Below, piece by piece: positions 10,786 through 19,020 of a stretch of 64,000 bases of DNA. How positions within the stretch are numbered: position 1 is the first letter of the stretch; each line of letters opens with the position of its first letter. Origin of the DNA: Pseudoalteromonas sp. MMG010 (GTDB lineage Bacteria > Pseudomonadota > Gammaproteobacteria > Enterobacterales > Alteromonadaceae); assembly GCF_018100905.1 (NCBI RefSeq), contig NZ_JAGJEG010000003.1, forward strand, positions 1-64,000, in the 5' to 3' direction. A program made the position numbers and the translations under genes. The notes below the pieces were generated by a model. It was not told the origin of the DNA and did no database searches. It saw only the letters and a list, made by a program, of their open reading frames with translations.

Positions 10786-10902
10786 ATGTTTATTAATACT
10801 TGGGTGCCGCGCTTATATGAAACTGATGCGTTCGGACACATTAACAATACCGCACTCCCTGTGTGGTTTGAAAGAAAATATTTATGCCAATCGATTCAGT
10901 AA
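10786..10902 (+). pseudogene. Remnant of a hotdog-fold acyl-CoA thioesterase (YbgC-like)
   Basis: A 38-codon reading frame from ATG 10786 to TAA 10900-10902 encodes MFINTWVPRLYETDAFGHIN followed by NTALPVWFERK. This is the N-terminus of the 4HBT/YbgC-type hotdog thioesterases, including the catalytic Asp region ETDAxGHINN and the PVWFE helix. The remaining two thirds of a normal protein of about 140 residues are missing. Just after the conserved part another frame reads KIFMPIDSV, which suggests a frameshift, and then similarity fades. I call it a decayed gene. The longer frame over 10745-10981 is a shadow in a different phase. Confidence 0.75.
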
Positions 10903-11062
10903 TAATAACAAAAATACAGAAAACGTAGCACATAGCTTATTCGTGTTATTACATGCGCTTTACAAAACAGCCTCGCATTGACACATAATAAATTGTATGG
11001 GTTAATTAAATCGTATTTATAATATATATTAATTATTTGTTTTGTATGATTAAGGTGTGACC
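10903..11062 (+). other. Decayed thioesterase tail and galM upstream region
   Basis: Non-coding as far as I can see. It holds the faded end of the thioesterase remnant and a very AT-rich stretch (about 10980-11050) that probably contains the galM promoter. No clear operator was recognised. Confidence 0.4.
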
Positions 11063-12034
11063 ATGACAGGATTGTTAAGAGAAAATAAAATGCAGGAGGT
11101 TCATTTAACCGATGGAGCAGGTTTAGAGGTTTGCATACTGCCCTTTGGTGCCACCATAAAAAGCATTTTATGGCGCACTCAAGAAATGACATTGTCGGTT
11201 GCTGATAACGACTATTACCTAGATAACCCGTGTTATTTAGGAGCCACTGTTGGGCGGTTTGCCAATCGTATTGCCAAAGGCCGGTTTACCTTAGCGGGAA
11301 AGCAATATCAGCTAGCCAAAAATAATGGCACAAACTGCTTACACGGTGGTTTAGTTGGCTTTAACAAAGTACTTTGGCAAGTGATCGATCATTCGAGTGA
11401 ACAGCTTACTTTATTTTATCGTTCACCTGATGGTGATCAAGGCTTTCCTGGTAATGTAGATATTTATCAACATATCAGTGTAGATAGAGGAAAGCTAAGT
11501 ATCCGATTTTCTGCCACTAGCGACGCCGAAACCGTTATTAACCTTACAAATCACTGTTATTTTAACTTAGATAATAGTGGTTCTATGCTTGATCATGTAC
11601 TACAAGTAAATAGTAACAATTATTTAGCTGTTGATGAAAATGCTATCCCCAAGGAGAAAGCTGAAAGTGTCGTTGGTAGCGCATTTGATTTTACTAATTT
11701 AACACGCATCGCTGATGCACTTTCAAATTCTCATCAGCAGCTTACTCTGTGTAATGGTATTGACCATTGCTATATATTTGAAAATGACAACAAATGCACA
11801 GAACTGGCCACTTTAAGCTCTTTAAACAGCGGGGTTACATTAACAGTTTCAAGTACACAACCCGGTTTGCAAGTATACACAGGGAATTATTTAGAGGCAC
11901 CGTTCTTGGTACGACAAGGTATTTGTTTAGAAGCTCAAAACTGGCCGGATGCACCTAACCGAGATGATTTTCCTACTGCGAGCTTAAAACCCAACGAAGA
12001 ATATTGCCACACCATTGTTTATGCATTTAGTTAA
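11063..12034 (+). CDS. galM: Aldose 1-epimerase (mutarotase) GalM
   Basis: Interconverts alpha and beta anomers of galactose and other aldoses. The 323-residue protein has the galactose mutarotase pattern: LPFGATIKSILW, YLGATVGRFANRIAKGRF, NNGTNCLHGG, the catalytic His about residue 164 in INLTNHCYFNL, and the catalytic Glu about residue 290 in GICLEAQNWPDAPN. I chose the ATG at 11063, which follows TAAGGTG at good spacing; a GTG at 11057 and an ATG at 11090 are alternatives. It opens the galactoside island and supports galactose as the released sugar. Confidence 0.92.
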   Translation: MTGLLRENKMQEVHLTDGAGLEVCILPFGATIKSILWRTQEMTLSVADNDYYLDNPCYLGATVGRFANRIAKGRFTLAGKQYQLAKNNGTNCLHGGLVGFNKVLWQVIDHSSEQLTLFYRSPDGDQGFPGNVDIYQHISVDRGKLSIRFSATSDAETVINLTNHCYFNLDNSGSMLDHVLQVNSNNYLAVDENAIPKEKAESVVGSAFDFTNLTRIADALSNSHQQLTLCNGIDHCYIFENDNKCTELATLSSLNSGVTLTVSSTQPGLQVYTGNYLEAPFLVRQGICLEAQNWPDAPNRDDFPTASLKPNEEYCHTIVYAFS

Positions 12035-12117
12035 TTAACAATTTGTTATTTGTTAATATTTAGCAAGCAAAAAGATAAAAAATAGTAATTTTATTAGTGC
12101 GGTTATTGACTAAATAG

Positions 12118-12146
12118 TTGCACTTTTTAAGGAATTAAAGTATTTA
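12118..12146 (+). promoter_or_regulatory. Possible promoter of the TonB receptor gene
   Basis: TTGCAC at 12118-12123 and TATTTA at 12141-12146 are separated by 17 bases, about 75 bases before the receptor start. The match is moderate. Confidence 0.35.
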
Positions 12147-12175
12147 TATGATAAATAATACATGAATAAATAAGT

Positions 12176-12204
12176 ACACACACACAAAAGACAACAAACA
12201 CACA
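12176..12204 (+). promoter_or_regulatory. CA-rich leader element before the TonB receptor
   Basis: A 29-base run of almost only A and C just upstream of the ribosome binding site AGGAG. Its first 15 bases, ACACACACACAAAAG (12176-12190), recur exactly at 17348-17362 before the symporter gene. Such C/A-rich leaders can be translational enhancers or small-RNA targets in other bacteria; its role here is not known. Confidence 0.5.
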
Positions 12205-12221
12205 CTCAGGAGTTTTTAAAG

Positions 12222-14966
12222 ATGATAATTAACAACACATTATCGTTAAATAAGAAAACCACGCTTAGTATTGCTATTGCAGGTATCTTGGCAAGTGGTC
12301 ACGCATTTGCACAAGATGCTGAAGTCGACACAACTTCAGTATCTAAAGGTGTAGAAATCATTGCAGTTACAGGTATTCGTAGTAGCTTACGCTCTTCAAT
12401 GTTAGATAAAAAAGCCTCTAATGTCGTTACTGATGGTATCAAAGCTGAAGATTTGGGTAAGTTTCCAGATTTGAATGTAGCCGAATCATTACAGCGTATT
12501 ACCGGTGTGGCGATTGACCGCAGCGGTGGAGAAGGTCAAGCAGTGACGATTCGTGGTTTTGGACCACAGTTTAATACTGTATTAGTTAATGGCCGACAAA
12601 TAGCAACCGATAGTGCTGGGCGCGAATTTAACTTTGATGTATTAGCTGCCGATCAAATTACGGGCGCAGATATTTATAAAAGTAACAGTGCTAAGCTACA
12701 AGAAGGCGGTATTGGCGGTACTATCAATGTAACGACTGCACGTCCTTTCGATTTTGGTGGTATGCATATTATTGGCTCTGTGAAGGGGATGTACGAAGAT
12801 TTATCAGAAGAAGTATCTCCTTCGGCTTCTTTTTTATTTAGTAACACATTTAATGATGACAAGTTAGGTGTGCTTTTTGCTATTACCAACCAGCAACGTA
12901 AACTACAAAACAACCAAATTCTTACGGCAGGCTGGCGGGGCGGACAAACTATTTCTAACCCTACCGATGGAGTATTATTTGAAGATGCTTATATTCCACG
13001 TAACTGGGATCAGGTGGTCGATGAACAAGACAGAGAGCGCACAAACGCAAGTTTAGTACTGCAATATGCCCCATCTGATGATGTTACTGTAACACTCGAT
13101 GGCTTTATTTCTAAATTTGAAGTGGATTCGACAGTGCGCGATTTAGCATCGTGGTTCGAACCAGACCGAGTGGGCAGTGCAACAATTGACCCAGAAACGG
13201 GTACGTTACTATCATTCACTCAAGAAACAGGATTAGGTGCACCTAGCGGTGATCCTGCTACCGATTTTGTGTCACATACACGTAACTCTCGTGATGTTAC
13301 AAATAAAGCATTTGGTGTGAATGTAGATTGGCAAGTGAATGACTCATTAAAAGCCACTTTTGATGCTTCTCATTCAACCGCTGAAAATGATCGTGCAGGG
13401 CAAGATCGCTTTAACGTCGTGGGTATCATTAATAGTTATAGTTTTGATGCAACAGGCAGTATACCTACGGTCATTCACGACGGTTTTGAAAATGGTGAGC
13501 TACCAGATGCTAGCCTTGCGCGTTTACATTACAACGAGCAAGGTAATCAATTTACTGATCAAGATGAAATTACTGAATTGAAAGCCGATTTTGTATACGT
13601 ACCCGATAGAGGACCTTTAGAGGCGATTAATTTTGGGGCTTATCGACAGGAACGCGAGAAATCGAGCTTTCAAATTTTTGGTAGTCAGTGTCAGTTTTGT
13701 GGATATGGCAGCGCAGCGCCAACTGATTTTATAGACTTTGAAGCGTACACTGCAAGTAATTACTTCCCTGGCTTAATTGATACATTTTACAGTTTTGATG
13801 GCGAAAAAATGGAGCAATACTTAGCTGAGCAAGGTTACCCTATTGAAGCAACCTTACAAAATAACCGCTATACTATAAACGAAGACATCTCTAGTTTATA
13901 TATGGACTTTACATTAGGGTTTGATATTGAAGATATGCCGGTCACTATTAACTTTGGTGCTCGTTATTCACAAACAGATATAGATGTTTCGGCAGTACAA
14001 AGCTTTATTGCTGATGTAGTACCTACCTCTGATGCCACGTTATTTGCAAATGTGTTTGGCCCTGCTACCGATATTACACAAGGTACTCGCTACTCTAATT
14101 TGCTCCCATCATTTAATGCAAAACTTGAATTACAAGAAAATATGGTTTTACGTTTTGCAGCTTACGATAGCATTACACGGCCAACGATGTCGCAGTTATC
14201 ACCGGCAACTACATTTAACGAACCGCGTCGCCAAAACTTAACCGCAAGCGGGGGAAATCCTGCACTTAAACCGTTCCAATCAGAAAATTGGGATATCTCT
14301 TATGAGTGGTATTACAACGATGCAAACTTATTTAGTTTTGCAGTGTTTAGTAAAGAAGTTGATGACTTTATTGTGACGTTAACGGGAGAAGAAACCTATA
14401 ACATGACTGATCGTACTGGCCCTGATTATGCCTGTACTTCATGTAATGGTGAAACCGATGCTGAGCTTAATGGTAGCTCTGAGATATACACTGTAAGTCG
14501 TCCACAAAATGGTGAATCAGCAAAAGTAACGGGGTATGAAATTGGTATTACTCATTTATTCGACAATGGTTTCGGTATTATTGCAAATGCCACTGTTGTT
14601 GATAGTGATGTGAGTATTTCGGCAGATTCAAGTGAAACGTTTGCGCTTGAAGGGTTAGGTGATTCGCAAAATTTAGTGGTGTTTTATGAGCAAGATAATT
14701 GGCAAGCCCGCATTGCTTTTAATAACCGTGAAGGCTTTTTACGCTTAGTTGATAATGGCTTTAATGGCGAGCCTGTTAATGTAGAAACTTATGGCCAATG
14801 GGATATTAGTGGGAGTTATGATATTAACGAAAATTTCACTATTTTTGCTGAAGGTATCAATATTACAGGTGAGGAGCTAGTACAAACAGGACGCTTTGCT
14901 AATCAAATTTACTCAGTTGAAGATAATGGCTCACGCTTTGCTTTTGGTATTCGTGGTACTTATTAA
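12222..14966 (+). CDS. TonB-dependent receptor of the carbohydrate-linked (TonB-Xanth-Caul) type
   Basis: Outer-membrane active transporter of 914 residues. A signal peptide (about residues 1-30, ending ASGHAFA) is followed by a TonB-box-like stretch IIAVTGIRSS, the plug domain (about 60-170) with GKFPDLNVAESLQRITGVAI, VTIRGFGPQFNTVLVNGR and GGIGGTINVTTARPF, then the long beta-barrel ending in SRFAFGIRGTY with the C-terminal aromatic residue usual for outer-membrane barrels. The plug wording fits the large receptor class common in Alteromonadales and Caulobacter for oligosaccharide uptake. Neighbours (GH36, symporter, GalM) suggest an alpha-galactoside substrate by inference. A CA-rich leader precedes it. 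Confidence 0.93.
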   Translation: MIINNTLSLNKKTTLSIAIAGILASGHAFAQDAEVDTTSVSKGVEIIAVTGIRSSLRSSMLDKKASNVVTDGIKAEDLGKFPDLNVAESLQRITGVAIDRSGGEGQAVTIRGFGPQFNTVLVNGRQIATDSAGREFNFDVLAADQITGADIYKSNSAKLQEGGIGGTINVTTARPFDFGGMHIIGSVKGMYEDLSEEVSPSASFLFSNTFNDDKLGVLFAITNQQRKLQNNQILTAGWRGGQTISNPTDGVLFEDAYIPRNWDQVVDEQDRERTNASLVLQYAPSDDVTVTLDGFISKFEVDSTVRDLASWFEPDRVGSATIDPETGTLLSFTQETGLGAPSGDPATDFVSHTRNSRDVTNKAFGVNVDWQVNDSLKATFDASHSTAENDRAGQDRFNVVGIINSYSFDATGSIPTVIHDGFENGELPDASLARLHYNEQGNQFTDQDEITELKADFVYVPDRGPLEAINFGAYRQEREKSSFQIFGSQCQFCGYGSAAPTDFIDFEAYTASNYFPGLIDTFYSFDGEKMEQYLAEQGYPIEATLQNNRYTINEDISSLYMDFTLGFDIEDMPVTINFGARYSQTDIDVSAVQSFIADVVPTSDATLFANVFGPATDITQGTRYSNLLPSFNAKLELQENMVLRFAAYDSITRPTMSQLSPATTFNEPRRQNLTASGGNPALKPFQSENWDISYEWYYNDANLFSFAVFSKEVDDFIVTLTGEETYNMTDRTGPDYACTSCNGETDAELNGSSEIYTVSRPQNGESAKVTGYEIGITHLFDNGFGIIANATVVDSDVSISADSSETFALEGLGDSQNLVVFYEQDNWQARIAFNNREGFLRLVDNGFNGEPVNVETYGQWDISGSYDINENFTIFAEGINITGEELVQTGRFANQIYSVEDNGSRFAFGIRGTY

Positions 14967-15035
14967 TCAATAGCCTTAATACGTGCTCAGCAATGAGCAC
15001 GTATTTGTTTTAAGTAAACAACGAAAGAGTAAATT

Positions 15036-16559
15036 ATGCAAAAAGCAATTAAAACAGTTGCCGTTGTTGGGGGAGGCACCGCTGGTTGGTTGAGCGCAGC
15101 AATTATTGCCGCTGAACATAAAAGTCAGCAAGGTGGGCTAAAGGTTATTTTAGTTGAATCGTCAGACATTCCAACGGTTGGGGTGGGTGAGGGTACTTGG
15201 CCGACAATGAAAAACACTTTACAGCAAATTGGCCTGCGCGAAATCGATGTGTTTAAAGCCTGCAATGCCAGTTTTAAACAAGGGGGGAAGTTTGTTGATT
15301 GGACGTATGGCTCTGGTGACTTTTATTATCACCCTTTTACTGTCCCATTAGGTTATGGTCGTATAGATCTGGCCCCCTATGTAAATAATGTAGAAAACTT
15401 TGCACAACAAAGTAATTTCCAACATGAAGTGTGTGAAGCAAGTTTAGCTCCTCGAAATATCGCTCAGGGTGAGTATCAAGGGAGTTGTAATTACGCCTAT
15501 CATTTAGATGCTGGAGCATTTGCCAATTTATTAAAACAACATTGTAAAGAAGCTTTATTGGTCGAGCATGTTGTTGGCACGGTTAAAGAGGTTCAGCTTG
15601 ATAACAGCGGTGCTATTAATTCACTTATCCTACAAGATACAGACACGCTAATTGAAGCCGATTTATATATAGACTGCACCGGTTTTTCTGCACTTTTATT
15701 AGGTCAGGCGCTAAAAATACCCTTTAAAAAAATGGATCATGTTCTATTTAACGATAGCGCCTTAGCCATGCAAGTACCTTATGATGAAAATCAGCCTCTT
15801 TTAGCTAGTCATACGATTGCGACAGCACAAAATACGGGTTGGATATGGGATATTGGCTTAACTCATCGTCGGGGGGTTGGGCATGTATATTCGAGTAAGT
15901 TTATTTCAGATGAAGAGGCTGAAATCAATCTAAGACGCTACTTGGGCGATGCGGCTAAGGGATTAACTGCACGCAAAATTACTTTTGAATCCGGGTACCG
16001 TGAAAAATTTTGGCATAAAAACTGTGTCGCAATTGGTATGGCAGCAGGGTTTGTTGAGCCTTTAGAGGCCACTGCTATTATGTTAGTTGAAATTTCAGCG
16101 CGTTTTGTTGCCGAGCAAATGCCAACAAATACTCAAGTGATGCCTATCATTGCTAAGCGCTTTAATAACCAAATGGATTATCGTTGGCAGCGTATTATCG
16201 ATTTTTTAAAATTACATTATATGCTTACGAAACGAAAGGAGCCTTATTGGCTGGCGCATACCCAGCCAAATAGCATTCCTCAAAGCTTACAAGAGGATTT
16301 ATTATTATGGAGTACTCGAGGTCCACAAATACAAGATTTTCAAGGACCATTAGAGCTATTCCCCGCTGCAAGTTATCAATATGTGTTATATGGCATGGGA
16401 TTTCAGCCTGATTTTTCTCAACATGCTTATTTATATCAGCAACACGCTCAAGCTCAGCAAATCATTGAACGTAACAGCCAGCTTACTGAGCAAATGTTAC
16501 AAACCTTACCCCCTCACCGTGCTTTTATAGAGCAATGGTTGGCAACTCAATCTGTTTAA
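15036..16559 (+). CDS. Tryptophan-halogenase-like FAD-dependent protein
   Basis: Flavoprotein of the tryptophan halogenase family, 507 residues. It begins with a dinucleotide-binding motif VVGGGTAGWLSA, then VGVGEGTWPTM and CNASFKQGGKFVDW, which contains the Lys that is catalytic in true halogenases. The second family motif, normally WxWxIP, reads WIWDIG, so the Pro is replaced by Gly. GFVEPLEATAIML is also typical. In sugar-uptake loci such proteins regularly sit beside TonB receptors and SapC-like proteins, and halogenase activity has not been shown for them to my knowledge. Here it lies 69 bases after the receptor and 10 bases before the SapC gene, so the three are probably one transcript. 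Confidence 0.88.
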   Translation: MQKAIKTVAVVGGGTAGWLSAAIIAAEHKSQQGGLKVILVESSDIPTVGVGEGTWPTMKNTLQQIGLREIDVFKACNASFKQGGKFVDWTYGSGDFYYHPFTVPLGYGRIDLAPYVNNVENFAQQSNFQHEVCEASLAPRNIAQGEYQGSCNYAYHLDAGAFANLLKQHCKEALLVEHVVGTVKEVQLDNSGAINSLILQDTDTLIEADLYIDCTGFSALLLGQALKIPFKKMDHVLFNDSALAMQVPYDENQPLLASHTIATAQNTGWIWDIGLTHRRGVGHVYSSKFISDEEAEINLRRYLGDAAKGLTARKITFESGYREKFWHKNCVAIGMAAGFVEPLEATAIMLVEISARFVAEQMPTNTQVMPIIAKRFNNQMDYRWQRIIDFLKLHYMLTKRKEPYWLAHTQPNSIPQSLQEDLLLWSTRGPQIQDFQGPLELFPAASYQYVLYGMGFQPDFSQHAYLYQQHAQAQQIIERNSQLTEQMLQTLPPHRAFIEQWLATQSV

Positions 16560-16569
16560 GGGCATAAAA

Positions 16570-17331
16570 ATGGCAATGAGTGAATTATCAAGTAATAAGC
16601 ATAAAGCACTTAAAGTAAGTGATTATGCCGGTATTGAGTACGCAAACACTCAACATTTAATGAATATACGCGTAACCGAAGTGGCCAAAGTCGCCTGTGA
16701 ACAGAGCGTGTTTTTTGCTCGAAATTCACATAATGGCCATTACACTTTATCGGCATTGGCAAGCTTTAGTGTAAAGCAAAATTTGTTTGTAAATAACTTA
16801 CAGTGGCAGGCTTTGTATACCCCTGTGTGTATGCAAGTTTATCCATTGCAGTTATTAACGCGCGCAGCAAATAGCCGAGATTATTTTATCGCCATAGATG
16901 ACACAAGCAAAGCGCTGAATGAGAGTGATGGGCAGGCATTATTTGATGATAACGGCAATCCGAGTTTGTATTTATCGGCACAAAAAAAGTTACTCGAAAG
17001 CGATTTAAATAATGATTACTTGAGTTATCAATTTATCGAAAAAATGACGCAATTAGGGCTAATTAAAGGCATTGATATTGTTCTTGAATTTGAAGGCATT
17101 GCAGCACAAACCATTCAAGGGTTAAGCACAATTGATGAAGATAAACTTAAAACGCTCGACGACAATACCATTATTGAGCTGCACAAGCTCGGTTATATGA
17201 GTGTAATAAATGCGATGTTGTTATCGCTTTTTCAGCTTAATGCACTGGTTAAATTACATAATAAACAACCTCATTTAAACACCTTGAAGCAGGTTAAATT
17301 AATGGTGAGTAATAATCTTAATACACTTTAA
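16570..17331 (+). CDS. SapC-family protein
   Basis: Protein of 253 residues resembling the SapC family (named after a Campylobacter S-layer associated protein). Matching stretches are near residues 30-95: MNIRVTEVAKVACEQSVFFAR, the block with ALASFSVKQNLFV, and WQALYTPVCMQVYPLQL. The C-terminal half contains LYLSAQKKLLESD and IDEDKLKTLDDNTIIELHKLGY, common in SapC proteins next to TonB receptors. No signal peptide is evident. The ribosome binding site TAAGGG overlaps the halogenase-like gene's stop codon, which points to translational coupling. Function unknown; it may assist receptor-linked sugar uptake or sensing. Confidence 0.8.
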   Translation: MAMSELSSNKHKALKVSDYAGIEYANTQHLMNIRVTEVAKVACEQSVFFARNSHNGHYTLSALASFSVKQNLFVNNLQWQALYTPVCMQVYPLQLLTRAANSRDYFIAIDDTSKALNESDGQALFDDNGNPSLYLSAQKKLLESDLNNDYLSYQFIEKMTQLGLIKGIDIVLEFEGIAAQTIQGLSTIDEDKLKTLDDNTIIELHKLGYMSVINAMLLSLFQLNALVKLHNKQPHLNTLKQVKLMVSNNLNTL

Positions 17332-17347
17332 TTACACACATTGTAAA

Positions 17348-17379
17348 ACACACACACAAAAGGTTGCGCATAATGCGCA
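17348..17379 (+). promoter_or_regulatory. CA-rich element and palindrome before the symporter gene
   Basis: ACACACACACAAAAG at 17348-17362 is identical to the element before the TonB receptor. It is followed at once by a perfect inverted repeat, TGCGCA (17365-17370) TAA TGCGCA (17374-17379), directly upstream of the ribosome binding site AGAGGA. The palindrome could be an operator or a small RNA hairpin controlling translation. Confidence 0.5.
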
Positions 17380-17391
17380 GAGGACACACAC

Positions 17392-18846
17392 ATGTCAGAC
17401 AACATTTTACAGCTGGTGGTATTTGTTTTTGTTACCACCTTGATCGGGGGGCTTACTTATTGGAAGTGCCGGGGTCAAAATCGTGGCGAAGGTGGTAATC
17501 AAACCAAAGAATACTTTTTAGCAGGAGGCGGATTAACTTGGATGTTTGTTGCCGGCTCAATCACATTGACTAATTTGAGTACTGATCAGCTGGTGGGAAT
17601 GAATGGTAACCAAATGGCATTATTGGTGTGGTGGGAGTTTGCTGCCATTTTAGGGCTTATTATATTGGCCAAAGTATTTATTCCTGTTTATTACAAATAC
17701 AATTGTACTACCACAACGGAGTTACTTGAAAAACGCTATAACAATAAACATATTCGGGCCGTTATTGGTGGCTTATTCTTTTTAGGTAATGCACTGATTT
17801 ATATGCCAGCAGTAATTTACTCAGGTGCTTTATTCATGCAGAGCATGTTTAAAGTGGATATACCATTAATGTATATAGCCACACCCTTTGCTTTAGTGGG
17901 CGCTGTGTATGCTTTTTTTGGTGGGTTAAGAGCCGTTGCAGTTTCTGATACTTTTAATGGGTTATTAGTACTGGGAATGGCAGTTTTAGTGGTGTTTTTG
18001 GCTCTCAGTGCAATAGATTATGATTTTAGTGGCATTCCCGCTGAGCGGTTAACCTTGATTGGTGGCCCTGATTCACCCATTCCTTGGCCTACGTTGTTAA
18101 CTGGGATGATATTTATTCAAATGTATTATTGGGGGACTAATCAAACAATTACACAGCGAGCAATGGCTGCACCAACGGTTAAAGAAGCGCAAAAAGGTGT
18201 ATTTGCTGCGGCCGGGATCCGGTTTTTAATTGTTCCTGCAATAGTTGTTTTACCAGGTATTATTTCATTCAAGCTATACGGCGATATTGGTGATGCGGCG
18301 TATGGCCGTATTGTCGGGGATATTATGCCAGCATGGTTAACGGGTGTTTTTGCTGCAGCAATGGCTGCGGCAGTGTTGTCTACTTATAACAGCTTACTAA
18401 ATTCTGCCACTGCATTATACGTATGTGATATTCACCAAGCATATTTTAATAAAACCCCAAGCGTTGTGAAGCTCAGTGGTTATGTCACTTTATTATTAAC
18501 CAGTTTAACACTGATATTAGTGCCTATTTATCAACAAGCAGACAGTATTATCAACTTATTGCAGCAGTTGAATGGCTTATTAAGTATGCCAATATTTTCT
18601 ATTTTTGTAGTGGGTTTACTGTTTAAAAATGTAGATGCTCGCGCAGGGATTTCGGCCGTTATTTTAGGTGTTGTTATGTATGGGGCACTCACATTTAAAA
18701 CATCCCCATTGCACAGCGATGTTCATTATATTCACTTAATGCCAATTACTTTAATTGTCTGTGTGTCGTTTGCATTATTAGTGAATAAATTAGTGTTTAA
18801 GCAAACTGCGCAATGGGCTTTTAGATCTCAAGAACCAACAACCTAG
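17392..18846 (+). CDS. Sodium:solute symporter (SSS/SLC5 family), probably sugar
   Basis: Inner-membrane transporter of 484 residues with many hydrophobic segments. Early family landmarks are KEYFLAGGGLTWMFVAGSITLTNLSTDQLVGMNG, which covers the second helix region with the sodium-site Ser/Thr pattern, then TTTELLEKRYN, ALVGAVYAFFGGLRAVAVSDTFNG, YWGTNQTITQRAMAA and AAAMAAAVLSTYNSLLNSA. These match the SGLT-like galactose/glucose branch of SSS. Located between the SapC and alpha-galactosidase genes, it most likely imports galactose or an alpha-galactoside across the inner membrane; the exact substrate is inferred. Confidence 0.93.
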   Translation: MSDNILQLVVFVFVTTLIGGLTYWKCRGQNRGEGGNQTKEYFLAGGGLTWMFVAGSITLTNLSTDQLVGMNGNQMALLVWWEFAAILGLIILAKVFIPVYYKYNCTTTTELLEKRYNNKHIRAVIGGLFFLGNALIYMPAVIYSGALFMQSMFKVDIPLMYIATPFALVGAVYAFFGGLRAVAVSDTFNGLLVLGMAVLVVFLALSAIDYDFSGIPAERLTLIGGPDSPIPWPTLLTGMIFIQMYYWGTNQTITQRAMAAPTVKEAQKGVFAAAGIRFLIVPAIVVLPGIISFKLYGDIGDAAYGRIVGDIMPAWLTGVFAAAMAAAVLSTYNSLLNSATALYVCDIHQAYFNKTPSVVKLSGYVTLLLTSLTLILVPIYQQADSIINLLQQLNGLLSMPIFSIFVVGLLFKNVDARAGISAVILGVVMYGALTFKTSPLHSDVHYIHLMPITLIVCVSFALLVNKLVFKQTAQWAFRSQEPTT

Positions 18847-19020
18847 CATAAAAATTTTTAAATATTAGCGAGGTAAAATTGGCCAAGGAATACTTGGCTG
18901 ATTTTATATAACACGACACTTAATTATTTGTACGTTACATACGACTAATTTTAGTTTATTTAACACTGATAATTTTTAACACACATTTACACACACGAAT
19001 AAAAAAGAGGATAGGACTCT
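18847..19020 (+). other. Leader of the alpha-galactosidase gene
   Basis: About 170 AT-rich bases. A third, imperfect CA-rich stretch (AACACACATTTACACACACG, about 18978-18997) lies before the ribosome binding site AAGAGG. A separate promoter is plausible but not clear. Confidence 0.4.

Noticed and set aside
10745-10981. A 78-codon frame on the plus strand and an antisense frame at 10896-11192
   Set aside because: Neither resembles a protein; the conserved thioesterase sequence lies in another phase of the same stretch, so these are shadows.
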